From Hibiscus mutabilis (Eukaryota; Streptophyta; Magnoliopsida; Malvales; Malvaceae): DNA of 64,000 bases. A program made the translations under genes and the position numbers. The stretch spans positions 70,754,479 to 70,818,478 of the forward strand of contig CM033712.1 of assembly GCA_019671005.1 (NCBI GenBank), given 5' to 3'. Below are positions 11,850 through 24,800 of the stretch, piece after piece. Every line of letters begins with the position of its first letter. Position 1 is the first letter of the stretch. The notes under the pieces were generated by a model, which made no database searches, was not told where the DNA came from, and worked only from the letters and a program-made list of their open reading frames with translations.

Positions 11850-12072
11850 CTTGTGTTTAGAAAACGCGATGTTTTATTTCGTAATTTTAAATTGAGTTGT
11901 CTGAAAAGTGCATCTACGTAGGACGAAACTCGCTATACGCGGAGAGTGAGTTCATTACTCGTGTTTCTTAAAACGCAAAGTCGTCTTACGTAGACGATTT
12001 AAGGGTATTTTTTTTTAAATAACTTTAGCTGTGGGTCATTTTTTTAAATAACTATTAAAATGTAAAAATGCA
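11850..12072 (-). repeat. Right terminal inverted repeat of MULE 1
   Basis: Inverted partner of 6835-7065, ending TAAAAATGCA next to the 9-bp target duplication. Short words such as 'cgctatacgcgg' and 'AAAGCGAG' inside the arm belong to the GACCTCGC/GCGAGGTC motif that recurs through this element. Confidence 0.8.
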
Positions 12073-12164
12073 TGTACCCGAATCCATGCCAATCCCCAAA
12101 CAAAACATGGTTGTCCTTTATCTGTTAACCTTTTGGTCATTCAAATATCTATCGTTTTTTAGCT

Positions 12165-13200
12165 TTCCCTTTCCTTCCATTGCCGAAACTCCGACTGCTT
12201 CTCTCTGCTAACACACTGCAAAGACAACATTTATAGAGATTCAAGGTTTGGGTTTCAGTTTAATTTCATTTTCGTTTCCTTTCATTTCTTTAACTCAATT
12301 GCATTTCTGGGATTCAATCTGCTTTCCTGTCTAGCATAATTATTTTTGAGAACATTGTTCCATCAAAAAAACTCAGATTTTGTTACTTTTCTATGTTGAA
12401 TAAGGGGGAATTTATTCAAATATTGAAATGCTCCCCCCAATGCCAAGGAAAAGAGGAGGGGAGTCATGTATAAGTGTTATAACAATTGGATGAAGAAAGT
12501 CTTCATCAATCATTAAAGCCTTTGTTTCTCTGCTGAGAGGCTGATTTTTTTTATCTTTGAATTTGTTTTACCATCACTCTGGACTTAGCAATGGAAGTAA
12601 CTTGTACCATGAGTTCAATGTCATAAGTTGACGTGGTCTTAAGTTTAGTATGTTTAACATAAATGCTTCTTTGCAATGCCTCTTCAGCACTTGGTCATGC
12701 CTTTGTTAAGACCGGCCAATATGTCTCGTTCCCGTATTGCGATCTTCTTGATTGGTACCAACAGAATTTATGAGCTGACTAGTGAATGATCACCTTTGAA
12801 TGCCAAATCTCATGGTTTAACCATTTTCATTTTCATATAGAAACACCATTTGGTGGTAGTAGCAAGTAGCCATTAATTCTTTTGATTTTGCTCCTTTTAT
12901 CTGGCTAAATTACCTTGGCTTGCTTTTGATTTTATTATGAATCAACTACATATTTGCTGCCTTATTTTGACTGCCCATTAATTCTTTAATACTTGAAACT
13001 TGCCACCTGCAAAGACAAGGTTTTCTTATGTAGAATGTCAGCATGCCGATAATGCTCGACATCTAATATTATGGAAGAAAATGTGATCTCTTTGCAGTGC
13101 TGTCAATTTTGAACACACACTAAAGTTGTCTTGCTTGTCGGAATTGGTGATTTGCACTTAACCGCAGTAAACATTTGATGTGTAGGTTCTCCGTTTGCAG
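12165..13200 (+). other. Likely promoter-proximal 5' UTR exon and leader intron of the YCF20-like gene
   Basis: Pyrimidine-rich sequence followed by a candidate 5' UTR exon ending TTCAAG|GTTTGG at 12245. A long T-rich leader intron then runs to TTTGCAG at 13200, three bases before the start codon; an alternative acceptor is TGTAG at 13185. A leader intron is common in plant genes for plastid proteins, but no transcript is available to prove it. MULE 1 ends only about 90 bases upstream. Confidence 0.5.
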
Positions 13201-13203
13201 TTT

Positions 13204-13973
13204 ATGGCCTGTCAAGTGGGAAGAATCTATATGCAGACAGGTTTATCAATATTGGAGAATGATGTCCTTGAAAGTTCATGTCTGATGCTTGCACCTTGTG
13301 CAATCCAGAGGCGGAGCAGTGAGCCTAGTTTAAGTGGACAAGCTTCAAAGATTGGTTTAAGGTCTTCAACGTTCCCCCAAAAGAGGTAACTTAGAGCTTT
13401 ATTAAAATTTTGAGCTTCTGAAGGCCTTCTATTCTCAGAAGAGTTGATCATTAAGGATTCTGGTAATGATACTAGATAGCAAGATTTTTCCCTCTGTGAT
13501 TTCACAGATGCTCTTTTAAACAATTCATATGTTTTTGCTCACCTTCAAACAGTTCTTCAACGAAAAGACATGGTTGGAAAATAGCATTTGCCTTGGACAC
13601 TGGTGAAGTTCCTGGAAATGGTGACAGCCCTAATCTTGGTGGTACTCGACTGGGCAGGATAGTGAGTGCAGGTGGCAGACAGCTACTAGAAAAGTTGAAC
13701 TCGGCAAGAAAGAACTTCCCCATGAAGATATTTCTCCTCCTTTTGGGCTTCTATACTGCAAATGCATTGGCAACTATTCTTGGTCAAACAGGTGATTGGG
13801 ACGTATTAGTTGCCGGTGTTGTTGTTGCTGCTATTGAGGGAATTGGTATGCTTATGTACAGAAAGCCTCCTTTAAGAGCTGGAAGATTGCAGTCATTTGT
13901 GGTAATGGTTAACTATTGGAAAGCTGGGGTTTGCTTGGGTCTTTTTGTTGATGCTTTTAAGTTAGGTAGTTAA
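13204..13973 (+). CDS. YCF20: YCF20-like plastid membrane protein (two coding exons)
   Basis: Coding exons at 13204-13385 and 13553-13973 (donor AAAGAG|GTAACT, acceptor TTCAAACAG|TT) join in frame to give 200 residues, a normal length for nuclear YCF20-like proteins. The first 70 or so residues are Ser/Arg-rich and weakly conserved, as expected for a plastid transit peptide. The core starts near residue 85 with SPNLGGTRLGRI, followed by GGRQLLEKLN. Three hydrophobic segments follow: about 119-137 (IFLLLLGFYTANALATILG), 144-163 (DVLVAGVVVAAIEGIGMLMY) and 176-196, ending at VDAFKLGS. Arabidopsis members (NPQ6/NPQ7 group) affect non-photochemical quenching, and the biochemical role is not settled. 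The start at 13204 is the first ATG of the exon and gives MACQVGR. No stop or frame error is visible, so I take it as functional. Confidence 0.9.
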
Positions 13974-15020
13974 CATGAACTTCCTGTATTGGGTTGGGGC
14001 TTCTTTTTCTTTTGCATGTTTTATAGTAGCTCTGGCTCTATTGATAGATTTTCAACTAGGCGAGAAATGTATCATAACCGTTGTCATCACGAATAAAATT
14101 TCCCAGTTGGGCCAAGAAGCTTTGCTGTTCATCCCAGCCTCATTATCCATCTTTCGACCCTTCTCCATTTCTTGTTTCCCTTGAAGAAAATTTTGATGAC
14201 CGTGATCAAGTTGCTGCAAATGTATTTCACTCGATCAATTTACTTTGTTTATAGAGAGATGTTCTACTGCCTGTTGAGCACTTTTAAAGATATTCATAAT
14301 TCATGTGCAAAAAATTTATGATTGAACTTTCTAACACATAATCCTACCCTCTATATGCATAGACCCGCCTACAGATTGTGTAAATCATGCTTATGAATAG
14401 TGGTGAACGGTGATTAAGTTTGTATTGGATAGTAATTGATGAAAAAGTAATGTATGAGAGCTTGATCCATTTTAGTCCTTATGACCCGGGCATGAGGGGT
14501 GTAAAAAACTGATCTGACCTGAAAACCCGATTGCAACCCACCCAAATCTGAACTAGTTGTGACCCGAGGTGATGATGACCTGAACTCAACAGAGAAAACA
14601 AAATTCACGACAAAGAAACCGAAAGAAATTTAAGTTCCAATGCAACGTTTAAATTCCAAATAGTTAAGTCATTGAATAACCAGAAATGACTTAGGTGATT
14701 AGTAGCATGCAGTTAAAGAGAAAAAGCAATTAGTGGAAGCCTAAGCATTGAGATATTCTTAAGAAAATGAAAATTTGATGTCTAAATAGGTAGATACATT
14801 CAGAATTCCTAGCTCCGCTACTGCATTAGTATCAATAGCCCAATCGAGAAATGGTATTTAACTCAGGCTATGCCAGGCTCAAGGAACATGTTAGTTAGCT
14901 AAAATTTAGAGACAACTCAAATTATTATTACTTTCGACAAAATTAGGAACTGTTTTCATTAAAAAACGAAAAGGCAATGTACAAACAAAGATAATACATT
15001 CTTAACATGAAAACTCAACA
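13974..15020. other. 3' UTR of the YCF20-like gene, then unassigned DNA
   Basis: The first few hundred bases are probably 3' UTR. An open frame at 13975-14184 has no recognisable domain and is best read as UTR. From about 14450 to 14600 there are short repeats of the type 'gacccg/aaacccga' seen in degenerate plant repeats. Nothing else is recognised. Confidence 0.5.
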
Positions 15021-16038
15021 TATGTGAATAGGAGTGGCAATCGGGTGAGGAATAATAAAAAATCGTGGGGATCCGAATCGATGGGTATGGGGAAAAACTG
15101 AAATCTTTATCCATGGAGACAGGGACGGGGATAGAGAAAGTTTTACCACCGAAGCTCAAATGGGGACAGGGACGAAAAATGCTATATTCGAACTGTGAGG
15201 ATAACCGAATCGTACCCATATAAATCACCGTGGGGATCCTCGAAAAATATCCACAAAGATCCCAAATATTTTACAAAGTTGAATGGATATAAGGGTAATG
15301 TACCTACTTTTCAACAAAAAATCTAATCTCATAACCTAAATATGGCCGACTAGAGAAAATTTTGAAATTCTTCGTATAATTCATAAAAATAATTAGAAAA
15401 TGGTTTATACATCGTTGTAAACATGATTCAATCTAGTTTTGTTTAAAATATATGGTGATCGATTTCGATATGTATTTTTTTTAAAAATATGAATATTTGA
15501 ATGTTGAAATGTTATAAAAATTGACAGCAGATTTCTTAGAAAATAGTTTTACCAGTGATTTTGAAAAATCACAAAAAAAATTACAAAACAATTCAGGAAG
15601 TGAGCCTTATATTTCGATAACCATATGAAAGTCTAGATTCATTTGAACAAATTGTTTCCAAAAACAACAATGACAATGACTTCAGAACTTTGTCATATCG
15701 TACAAGTAAAATTAGAAGAGGTAATTTATATGGCTAGAAAGATTATCGAATATAGTTCCTTTTAGAACAAACGAATCATGATTTGGAACTATATATTATT
15801 AGTTACATATTTTCTTTTAAAGGTAGTGTAGGTTGTCATATTTCAATAGTTAATATTCTAGTCTTATTTTTATAGTTTTGAAATATTTTTTTTGTTGTTG
15901 GTAAAATTATATTTAACATTTATGTTTGTAATTTTGAAGTATTTCTTTTAATGTATTAAATTTTGTTTATTTTTTAGGTATGAGGATTAACCGAAAATTG
16001 CAGGGATTCGTAAGGGATGGGTATAGGAACGAAAAATT

Positions 16039-17154
16039 TGTTGGGCTCGATAATCACTCAACCAAATTGCTTGCCAAGTGGTGGAGAAGATGAATTTTGG
16101 GTGTTTGGAGTGAAAGCAAAAAGATAGAAAAATATGTACAGTGATTTAGAGTGGTTTGGCTTTCTAACCAAAGCCTACATTCACTACCTTAGCTTCCTAC
16201 TAAGGATTTCAATCAATTCACTAAGAATTCTTCCCCTTTTTCTAGGCTAAGGAGGCAACCATTTACAACCTATACTCACAACCTAAGTCTAGCATCCAAA
16301 ACTCACAAATCGAGCTTTGGGAACACACTTTTACAAAACGAAAACTTAGCAAACGAAATCCCTCTCTAAAAGTTGATGTTTGCACACTAAAGCCCTCACC
16401 CAAAACCTATAACACTTGAGCATACATTGACAATTTGGGCTCACAAGTGTTTGTCTATACAAAGAATGGGAATTAAGCACTAAGACACATTTGACATCAT
16501 AATGTTGTTGACAATTGAAGCATTAATCTTTCATAGATGCTTGAAGGTTCCTTTTATACTCCCAAATGAACTTCTAGCCGTTGGAGACCGTTCGTATTAA
16601 ATTGGAGCCGTTGGGGTCTTTATTTCTCGGAATAATTGCAGTTCTGAAGCTGTCTGCATTGGTATGCGGGTAGCCGTATCGGTACGTATTCTTCATAAAC
16701 TAGTCGTTGAGCTCTTTCCAGCTGATGCGTATCGATACACTTAGGATTGTATCGGTATGACCTACATTTTAAAAGACCGTTGGGAAAATAGTCGTTGGGA
16801 AAATAGCCGTTAGGGGGCTTTTGCCACGTAGGCGTATCGAAATGCTAAGAGGCGTACCGAAACGACCTCACACCGTTTCGATACGGTCAAGGCCTGTATC
16901 GGTACAGGTTTTGACAGTTTCAAAAAGCCTGTAGCTAAAACCCTAAGGCGTATCGATACGGGGAATACCGTATCAGTACGGTTACTTGAAAAACTCAGGT
17001 TTGGCTACTTTAAAGACATTTAAATCATTCCAAAACCTTATAAAATCCATCAAACATATTTTCAAGTTGTTTGGACTTAAAATAATTTTTGAAATCTTTT
17101 CAATTTAGTCCAAAACTATTTTTCAATTATTATATCAAAACAAATATCCTAACA
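16039..17154 (-). repeat. 3' LTR of the copia element (left copy)
   Basis: Direct repeat of 19112-20207, with TG...CA ends. It is 1,116 bp against 1,096 bp for its partner, with scattered substitutions and small indels. It contains several palindromic GTATCGATAC/GTATCGGTAC-type words around 16665-16985. Confidence 0.9.
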
Positions 17155-17699
17155 ATATTCCCCTTTTTAATATAATAAAACCAACTTAAAAAATTGTTTG
17201 TGATTCTCCCCTTTAGTATTTAAAAATTTGAATAAGAAATTTTAAAATTTAAATGAGGTTAAAGCTCCCCCTTATTCACTTGAAAAAAAATCAAATTTTC
17301 AAACAATTTCTCTCTCTTTTTGTTATATCAAAAAGAATTTGTAACTTTAAGTTCAAGATAAAAATAGAGGTTAAAAAATTTGATGCAAATAAGATTTTTG
17401 GTTTAAAAGTGGCTCCCCCTTTCTCAAAGCATCATCAAATGTTAGTGCAACAATTATGATAATCTAGTTGAATTAAAAAAATAAATCAAATTAAAAAGAA
17501 ATTCAACTAATTTTTATCACACTTAACCAAAGGTAGGATATGAAGCCTTCCTTCTTCAAGTGTCATTTTTTTGTGTATGGAGCCCCACCTCAATGTTGTA
17601 CTTTATTGATCACTCTACATCACACCTAAAATAAGACAATCAAGTATTTTTGGTATCCAAATTGCTTTGGATCCATAAACGTTAGTAGCACAAAGTTTA

Positions 17700-19020
17700 G
17701 TCCCCTTAGGAATTCATTTTTCAATTTCATCCTTTTTAGTTGAAGTAATTAGTCCTTTTGGGACCCAAATACTTCTAAAACATTTTCCATTCAAAAATAT
17801 AGGGGCACTAGATTGTCTTTGGTAAAAATTTGGTTTTCCAAAATTAGTTTTCTTTTCAAGCTCTTTGGAAATCAAATCTTTTTCTTCTTGAACTTTATGA
17901 AGCAAATTTTGTAAATCTATACACTTTTGCTCAAACTCATTGAGTTTTGCTTCAAGTTCAATTTTGGTTTTAGAATCAAATCATTTTGAATTTTCAAATT
18001 TGAAATCACTTTCTTGTTTTTCAAAATGTGATTTTTAAACTCTAAAACCAAATCATTATAGGCATCTTGTAATTCATCAAAAGAATATGAACTAGAAGTA
18101 GATGAATTAGAAGTTACCTTTGAATCTTTTTCGATGGCCGTAAGACAAAAGTTGGCTTGTTCATCTTCGGTGGAGTCATCATCACTCCAAGTAGCCACAT
18201 AAGCCTTCTTCTTATGGCTTGAATAGCTTGGTCCCTTATTCTTCATCCTTGATTATTGTCTTAGTTCTTCCTTTTCGTTCTTCATGAATTGGATGAATTT
18301 GTTGAAGAGCTTGGCCACCTCTTCATCTTCACTTTCCTCCTCACTTGAATCTACATGTTGGCATGTAGAGGTTGGAAGAGCAATGACATTCACATTAATG
18401 CCTTGCTCTTTGATCTTCTTCTCATTCTCCCTCTTCAAGGGTTGAGACATCATCTCATGGGTGAGCAAATATCCCACGAGCTCGTCAAGCTTAAGCTCCT
18501 TCAAGTTCATTGCTTCTACAATGGCGTCTTTTTGGACTCCCAAGATTCAGGAAGTAAGTAGATTAACTTTCGAAATCTACTCTCCAAAACCTTTGAGTTG
18601 ATTGATGATTTTGGAGAAACAGTTGAACATCCTCTTGATGTCTTCATTTGGTTCCATCTTGAAGTTCTCATACTCAGGGTTAAGAAGTCCGATCTTGGTC
18701 TTATTTAAGTCGTTGGTTCCCTCGTATGTGACTTCAAGCTTGTCCTATACTTCCTTGACACTCTCACAAGAAGACATTTTCACGTAGATGTCCAGGCTAA
18801 ATGCACAAAAGAGAATATGCAAAGCCTTGCAATTTAGCTCCATCTTCTTGCAATCACTTGCACTTCATTTTGCCTTTCTTCGTTGTGGTACCAACAGACC
18901 ATCTTCAAAAATATCCTAAAGATGATAATCCTTGGCTCTCATGAAATACATCATCATATTCTTCCAGTAAGAGTAGTTGGTCCCGTCAAAGAATGATGAT
19001 CGGTCAATGAATTGCGTCAT
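17700..19020 (-). pseudogene. Copia gag remnant
   Basis: The minus strand starts at ATG 19020 with FIDRSSFFDGTNYSYWKNMM, the usual copia gag opening. It continues through a VKMSSCESVKE-type segment, VVEAMNLKELKLDELVGYL-like helices (18543-18253), an acidic SSEEESEDEEVAKLF stretch, and a Ser-rich, coiled-coil-like part (18246-17917). It ends near CFRSIWVPKGL (about 17780). Several in-frame stops interrupt it. No CCHC knuckle is evident and pol is absent. Mobilisation would need proteins from a related full element. Confidence 0.85.
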
Positions 19021-19111
19021 AGCTTTGGTTGATTATTTGTCGGTCGAGCTTGCCGAGATCGTCTCAATAGGATGTAAGTCCTCTCGAATTGAGCCTCGCT
19101 CTGATACCAAT

Positions 19112-20207
19112 TGTTGGGCTTGATAATCACTCAACTGAATTGCTTGCCAAGTGGTGGAGAAGATGAATTTTGGGTGTTTGGAGTAAAAGCAAAAAAGATA
19201 GAAAAATATGGACAAGGATTTAGAATGGTTCGACATTCTAACCAAATCCTACATCCACTACTTTAGCTTCCTACTAAGGATTTCAACCAATTCATTAAGA
19301 ATTCTTCCCCTTTTCTAGGCTAAGGAGGCAACCATTTACAACCTAGATTCACAACCCAAGTCTAGCATCCAAAGCTCACAAACCGAGCTTTGGGAACACT
19401 CTTGTACAAAGAGAAAACTTAGCAAACGAAATCCCCCTCTAAATGTTGATGTTTGCACACTAAAGCCCTCACCCAAAACCTATAACACTTGAGCATACAT
19501 TGGCAATTTGGGCTCACAAGTATTTGTCTATACAAAGAATGAGAATTAAGCACTAAGACACATTTGACATCATAATGTTGTTGACAATTGAAGCATTAGT
19601 CTTTCATAGATGCTTGGAGGTTCATTTTATACTCCCAGATGAACTTCTAGCTGTTGGAGACCGTTGGGATTGAATTAGAGCCGTTGGGGTCTTTATTTCT
19701 TGTAATAATTGTAGTTCTGAAGCTGTCTGTATCGGTACGCGGGAAGCCGTATCGGTACATGTTCTTCATAAACTAGCCGTTGAGCTTTTTCCAGTTGATG
19801 CATATCGATACACTTAAGAGTGTATCGATACGACCTATATATTAAAACACCGTTGGGAAAATAACCGTTGGGGGGTTTTGGCCGTTGGGTTTTTACCACG
19901 TAGGTGTATCGAAACGACCCTACATTGTATTGATACAGACAAGCCCTGTATCGGTACGAGTTTTAACAGTTTCACAAAGCCTGTAGCTGAAACCCTAAGG
20001 CGTATCGATACAGGGAATACCGTATCGGTATGGTTACTTGAAAAACTCAGGTTTGGCTACTTTAAAGACATTTAAATCATTCTAAAACCTTATAAAATCC
20101 ATCAAACATATTTTCAAGTTGTTTAGACTTAAAATTATTTTTTGAAATCTTTTCAATTTAGTCCAAAACTATTTTTCAATTATTATATCAAAACAAATAT
20201 CCTAACA
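19112..20207 (-). repeat. 5' LTR of the copia element (right copy)
   Basis: Direct repeat of 16039-17154. Because the element reads right to left, this copy would carry the active promoter. It also holds the GTATCGATAC-type words (19735-20030). Confidence 0.9.
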
Positions 20208-20324
20208 AAATTCCTTGAAACGTTTAATGGGGATTCCCCGAAACCGTACCCCCCAAGTGTTGGGGATGAAGTGAGGAATGCAAATTCGTCCTCTACCCGC
20301 CCCATTGCCACCCCTAAATGTGAA

Positions 20325-21817
20325 GAAACAAAACCAAAATCATTCCCTTGAAGATAATCTTCTCTTCTATTGAAAAAACCCAACAAGTATCAATAGTCTT
20401 CATATTTCTATTCAAACTAGAAGCTATATTGATGTAAGAGTGGACATCGAGTAAATCAATCTTATAGGTTAATCTATGAACGGTTCTGAATGCATTAACA
20501 AAATACCACAAAAATGATCTATCCATAAGAGACCGTCGACTTTCCTCAGTCAGAGAGTGTACTGTGATTAATGCAACACGAAACACCAAACTGAATTAGT
20601 GCAAGGAGGCATAATTCCCATGTACAATTAGAATAGTTTCCCATATACATTAACACTCAAACTCATATAAAGGTACTAAGCTTATGGCTTTCTTCGATGT
20701 CTGAACTGAATTAGTGTACATCAAGTGCCAAGAAAAAAGTATCCATTGTACCAAGAAAACAAATTTGAAAATCATTGCACAACAAAATAACAACTACATG
20801 TATTTACTGGAATTTGAGCAGAAATCTATGCCTTTTGAGGTTGGCGGCCAGCCAATGGATGAGTCTGCTCTTTACATCACGCCTATAAGGCTTTTTATAA
20901 CCCTCTTTGTTACACACAAGAGCTCGTGAACAGGAACGGAATTAAGATTAATAATCAGGGGCAAACATAATTATTTTAAAAATAGAGGAATTTACAATTA
21001 ATCTATTTTTTATATACAATAAAGATAAAATTTTGGCGGTTTGGGGGCAAGAGTTGTTAGAAAAAAATAATGATTAGTTGAATGATATTGATATTAAGTT
21101 ATGCCACTTGGTGAATTGGCATGTTATAATAAGTCATGTCATTTGGTGAATAGACTTATTAATTTTTGGTTTAAGTTGCATTCATTCAATCATATCTATT
21201 AACTTTTCAACAAATCTTTCCATCAAAATATTTAATCTTTTCATCAAATGGTTTAATTTTTCTATCCTCTATATAAGGGAGAGACTTCCAAAACATTATA
21301 CACAACTCAACAACTTACGAAAACAACAAAACATTATTTACAATATCTAAACATACATTTATGGAAAAACGTTTTTGTTTTTTGATGATAGAGGAAGACA
21401 AGATTGTGTTCAATTGTTCACTGCAATTGCGCTGCCACTGTGAACGTTTGTTCTTGTATCCTGGGATATAGATGTCCAACTTTACTCAAACATCGATGAG
21501 AGAACGAATTCATCTTAAGAAAACTGTTCATACATACCTCAACAAATATTCTTCTAATTTTCAACTATGTCCAATTTCTAGTTCTACTTTAATTTATTTT
21601 TCTTACGATATTCTATTATATTTGGATTATTAGTGCACCATGTTTTTAACAATGTTAAGACAGATTATAAGTTTTAATCCAAGGCGAACAAATTACCCTG
21701 TCTAAGGTAGTGGTTCATACCACGATGATGTTTAGCGGTGTTTTATTTCGTTTTGATTTCAAATAGGACTCGATGGAGACCTCAACATGTTGCTTTACTG
21801 TTAAAGGACTTATCGAA
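20325..21817. other. Unassigned stretch with a possible promoter-like or solo-LTR segment
   Basis: No gene is recognised. From about 21057 (TGTTAGAAAA) to about 21660 the sequence resembles a copia-type LTR in layout: a repeated 'atgccacttggtgaat' word, then CCTCTATATAAGGGAGAGAC (TATA-like, about 21269) and an A-rich leader. No partner LTR or target duplication was found, so this is a weak suggestion. Confidence 0.3.
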
Positions 21818-24800
21818 TGTAACACTCTAAACCCGAGGTCACATTTGGGCCTTAAGTCCAACCCGTTACTATAAAAATTTCTTAACTCGGTTTAGCTCAA
21901 ACAAAATATTTTCCAAAAACATTTAAATCAAACAGTTGAAAATATAAATAAATAATTAAATTGTTACAAAGGAGCTCCAATTTAATTTAAACATTTGAAC
22001 ATCCGACTTGATCAATACAATTCTGAATTAAGAGTTCAAACTCAACCACGTAATGTCCTATGAATACTCAGCCTACTAAATAAAAGTATCATACTCTGGC
22101 AATCACCGCTTGTAACCCCCTAGATTCGCCTATGCGTTACATCAAATTCTAGGAGGTCACATTAGAGTCACAAGAGCGACCCATAGTAAAAATTCACATA
22201 AAAATATTTTTCTTTAAATACATTAAAAATTGTAAAACAAACTTATGTTTAAAATACCATTTTAGAAAATTATTTAAACAAATAACAGTAGTTCAGAAAA
22301 TATATTACAAACACTAATATAAAACAATACACGACATACATGTCCACTAATTGTACCAGTACTGTACTCTGAAGCAACGCTGAGAGAACTCTAACATTGA
22401 TGTCGATCACCATACCATGATGGATTTCATCTAACCTGCGATGGTATGAACAACATGATCTTGGGAAAGCTCAGTAATATAGAACTACCAAATGATGCTG
22501 GAAGCACATGCAGGTATATGGCAAGCATAACGTTGTCATGATGTTCCGGGCAACAACAGACTCCAATTATGATTTGATTTTCAGTGAAGCGATATACTTG
22601 AAGATAACAGAATTGTTCTTTATTCAATCACTGGGTATCAGACGATAAGCATATAGACCGGAGAATAGGAAGAGAAATAGATTACGAAAGTTGAACTAGA
22701 GAGTTTAGTGTGTGTTCCAACAGTGCAAAGTTAAAACATACAATGTAACAGTGCAATGAACATTTTATTTCACGGACACATAATAGTAGCAGTAAAGTTC
22801 ATTTAAATTTCTTATCTACCCTCCAACCAAACTCCTGGGGAACTGCATCTATAAGGGGCATTAACCCAGGCCCATTGGGCATAGGTGCCATCCTAAGGGG
22901 ATACCTTAGGTCCAGTAGGAATCACCCTAGCCGAAGCATAGGAACCTGATATAATATAAATCATTAGTCAGATCAGGGTGAACCTGTAGTGACTTCACAC
23001 TCTATCCCAAGTACCCTAGTAACAATATAGGCAGTAATAACAGTAATACTAATCATTAGTAGTAAGCAGTGGTAGTAGTAGATACAAAGCAAACCATAGT
23101 TTTTATTGAAATAATAACTAGATAGCATGTTTTTCAGATCAGATATAGTGGTATATTTCAGACAGATAAAAGTCATGATTCAGATCAGAAGACAGTCTTG
23201 GGTTCAGAACGGATAGAATATTCATGTGCACTTGAAACACGCTAGATGAACCAATTTATTTCTTGAAGATACTTGGTATTTACAAAAGAAAAGAGGAAAC
23301 ACTGAACTTCTGACAATTCTGAACTGATTTCAGAAACGAGGTCCCTATTAAAAGGGGCTTGGTAACCAACATCTCTAACCAGGCATTCAGGAATTGATAC
23401 AATACGATCGTTCAGGATATTAAATATATTAGGAATGTTTCTATCATTTTGGCCAATAAAGGCATTTTGGTCATTTGACTTCCAAGGCCATGGGGCAATT
23501 TAACCCCAAAGGGTAAAACGATTATTAGTGGTATCCACTACTCCTAACAGTTTATCCGTTCTCCAAAGTCCAATTGAATTAATCAAATCTCAACATTGTG
23601 GTACTTACCAAGTACCCGGATAGATACAACTTACGCGTGTTCAAGATATTGTATCGTCTGTATAGTATAGTTGAACAGATCACCAACACTACTCAACATG
23701 AACAAGTCCTGAACGATCAAACACGTATTTATACAATATTCTTCTATTATTGCAATAGTATCAGGAACGACTGACGTTCACATGTCAAGCTTCAAACACA
23801 TTTGGGCATTATAGTTATTGAAGCTTTACCGATATTTTTAGGATTTTAAAAGCTTTCACTTATCTCAAGTCACGAGGGTATTTCATTGATTCAAGTGCAC
23901 GATAGAGTTTAAGCCATTATGATCTTTTTCAGTCCTTCCAAACAATTCATTCATTTTATAACTTGAGGGTATAACCGTCATTTCAGTTAATTTTATAGGT
24001 AATGTGTCAAAGGATTTTTCAGTCATTACATTCATTTGGCTTAATTTGGTATTTCTTATTCCAAGTCTAGAGATGATTTCAATCATTCTGATCAATTCAT
24101 TCTTTACTGTCATTTAGATCAGTTAAGGAATACGGAGAACTGCCAGTAATTTATCTTTAGGTGTTTACCCAAAGTTCGGGGAAAATCCAAGTGTTTTGTT
24201 ATCACACATATTTGCATCTTGATACCAAAGTCCTTCCCAATAGATCAAGGATTTCATATGAAGTAATTATTTTATCAGATCAAGTGTAAATTCCAGGTCA
24301 TTTCATTTGTTAGGGGTATTTTGGTCAATCATACGTCTTAATGGTATTATTATAATTTATTAAATAAATATTTCAGATATCAAATCCTTTAACACTATTA
24401 GTCGAATTGGGAGATTAATTATCTTATTAATCACTTACCGAACACAAGATCCTTTCGGCCTATTAAACTTCTCTTTCGAATAATTTGATATTATCCAAAT
24501 TACTATTCTTTTATTTCGTAATTGAATTGACTCGAGTGGAGTTATAAGTACACTTAACCATAATCATGCATACTTTAACCGAATACCAACATGTTTCATA
24601 AAGCATTCAAGAGGTAGTAATGTATTACTTGGACTCCGAGCTATACCAGTCAATCCATGATACCTTCGATCACTCTCGAACCCGAATTCGCCGTCTTTCA
24701 ACATCTCGTATACAAGGAACTTTGAATACCTTCAATTACACAAATTCCAAATTTAGTCCCTATTCACATTGCACTTAACTGAATAATTAAATACAAATGC

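Larger units (their letters stand above)
6835..12072 (+). mobile_element. MULE (Mutator-like element) 1 with PMD and MuDR fragments
   Basis: A 5,238-bp element bounded by a perfect 9-bp target duplication TGTACCCGA (6826-6834 and 12073-12081), the standard size for Mutator-like insertions. Its ends are inverted: GGCATTTTTA on the left against TAAAAATGCA on the right. The inverted arms run inward for about 220 bp. Inside are a plant-mobile-domain pseudogene and an N-terminal MuDR transposase fragment, both on the + strand. No transposase core (MULE domain, SWIM finger) is present, so the element could not move on its own. Confidence 0.9.
16039..20207 (-). mobile_element. Non-autonomous gag-only Ty1/copia LTR retrotransposon
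   Basis: The 4,169-bp element has two LTRs (16039-17154 and 19112-20207), each beginning TGTTGGGCT and ending CCTAACA. It is flanked by the 5-bp target duplication AAATT (16034-16038 and 20208-20212). The primer-binding site lies at 19098-19109 on the minus strand (TGGTATCAGAGC, complementary to initiator Met tRNA), two bases from the right LTR, so transcription runs right to left. The purine tract is next to the left LTR (about 17157-17168). The internal part is only about 1.96 kb and encodes gag remnants with no protease, integrase or reverse transcriptase. Confidence 0.9.
15029..20316. mobile_element. hAT-like element, split by a copia retrotransposon
   Basis: The ends are inverted: TAGGAGTGGCAATCGGGT on the left against TAGGGGTGGCAATGGGGC read inward from the right. 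They are flanked by 8-bp near-identical sites TATGTGAA (15021-15028) and AATGTGAA (20317-20324), the size expected for hAT. After removing the copia insertion (16039-20207 plus one AAATT) about 1.1 kb remains. It includes the GGGGAC/GGGGAT-rich arms typical of this repeat class in plants. No transposase frame is visible, so it is non-autonomous. Confidence 0.7.

Noticed and set aside
13975..14184. Second small gene after YCF20-like
   Set aside because: It starts one base after the stop codon with no recognisable domain, and fits 3' UTR.
21360..21600. Cysteine-containing small secreted peptide gene
   Set aside because: The frame after the TATA-like box is soon closed and has no signal peptide or regular cysteine spacing. 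The layout fits an LTR leader better.
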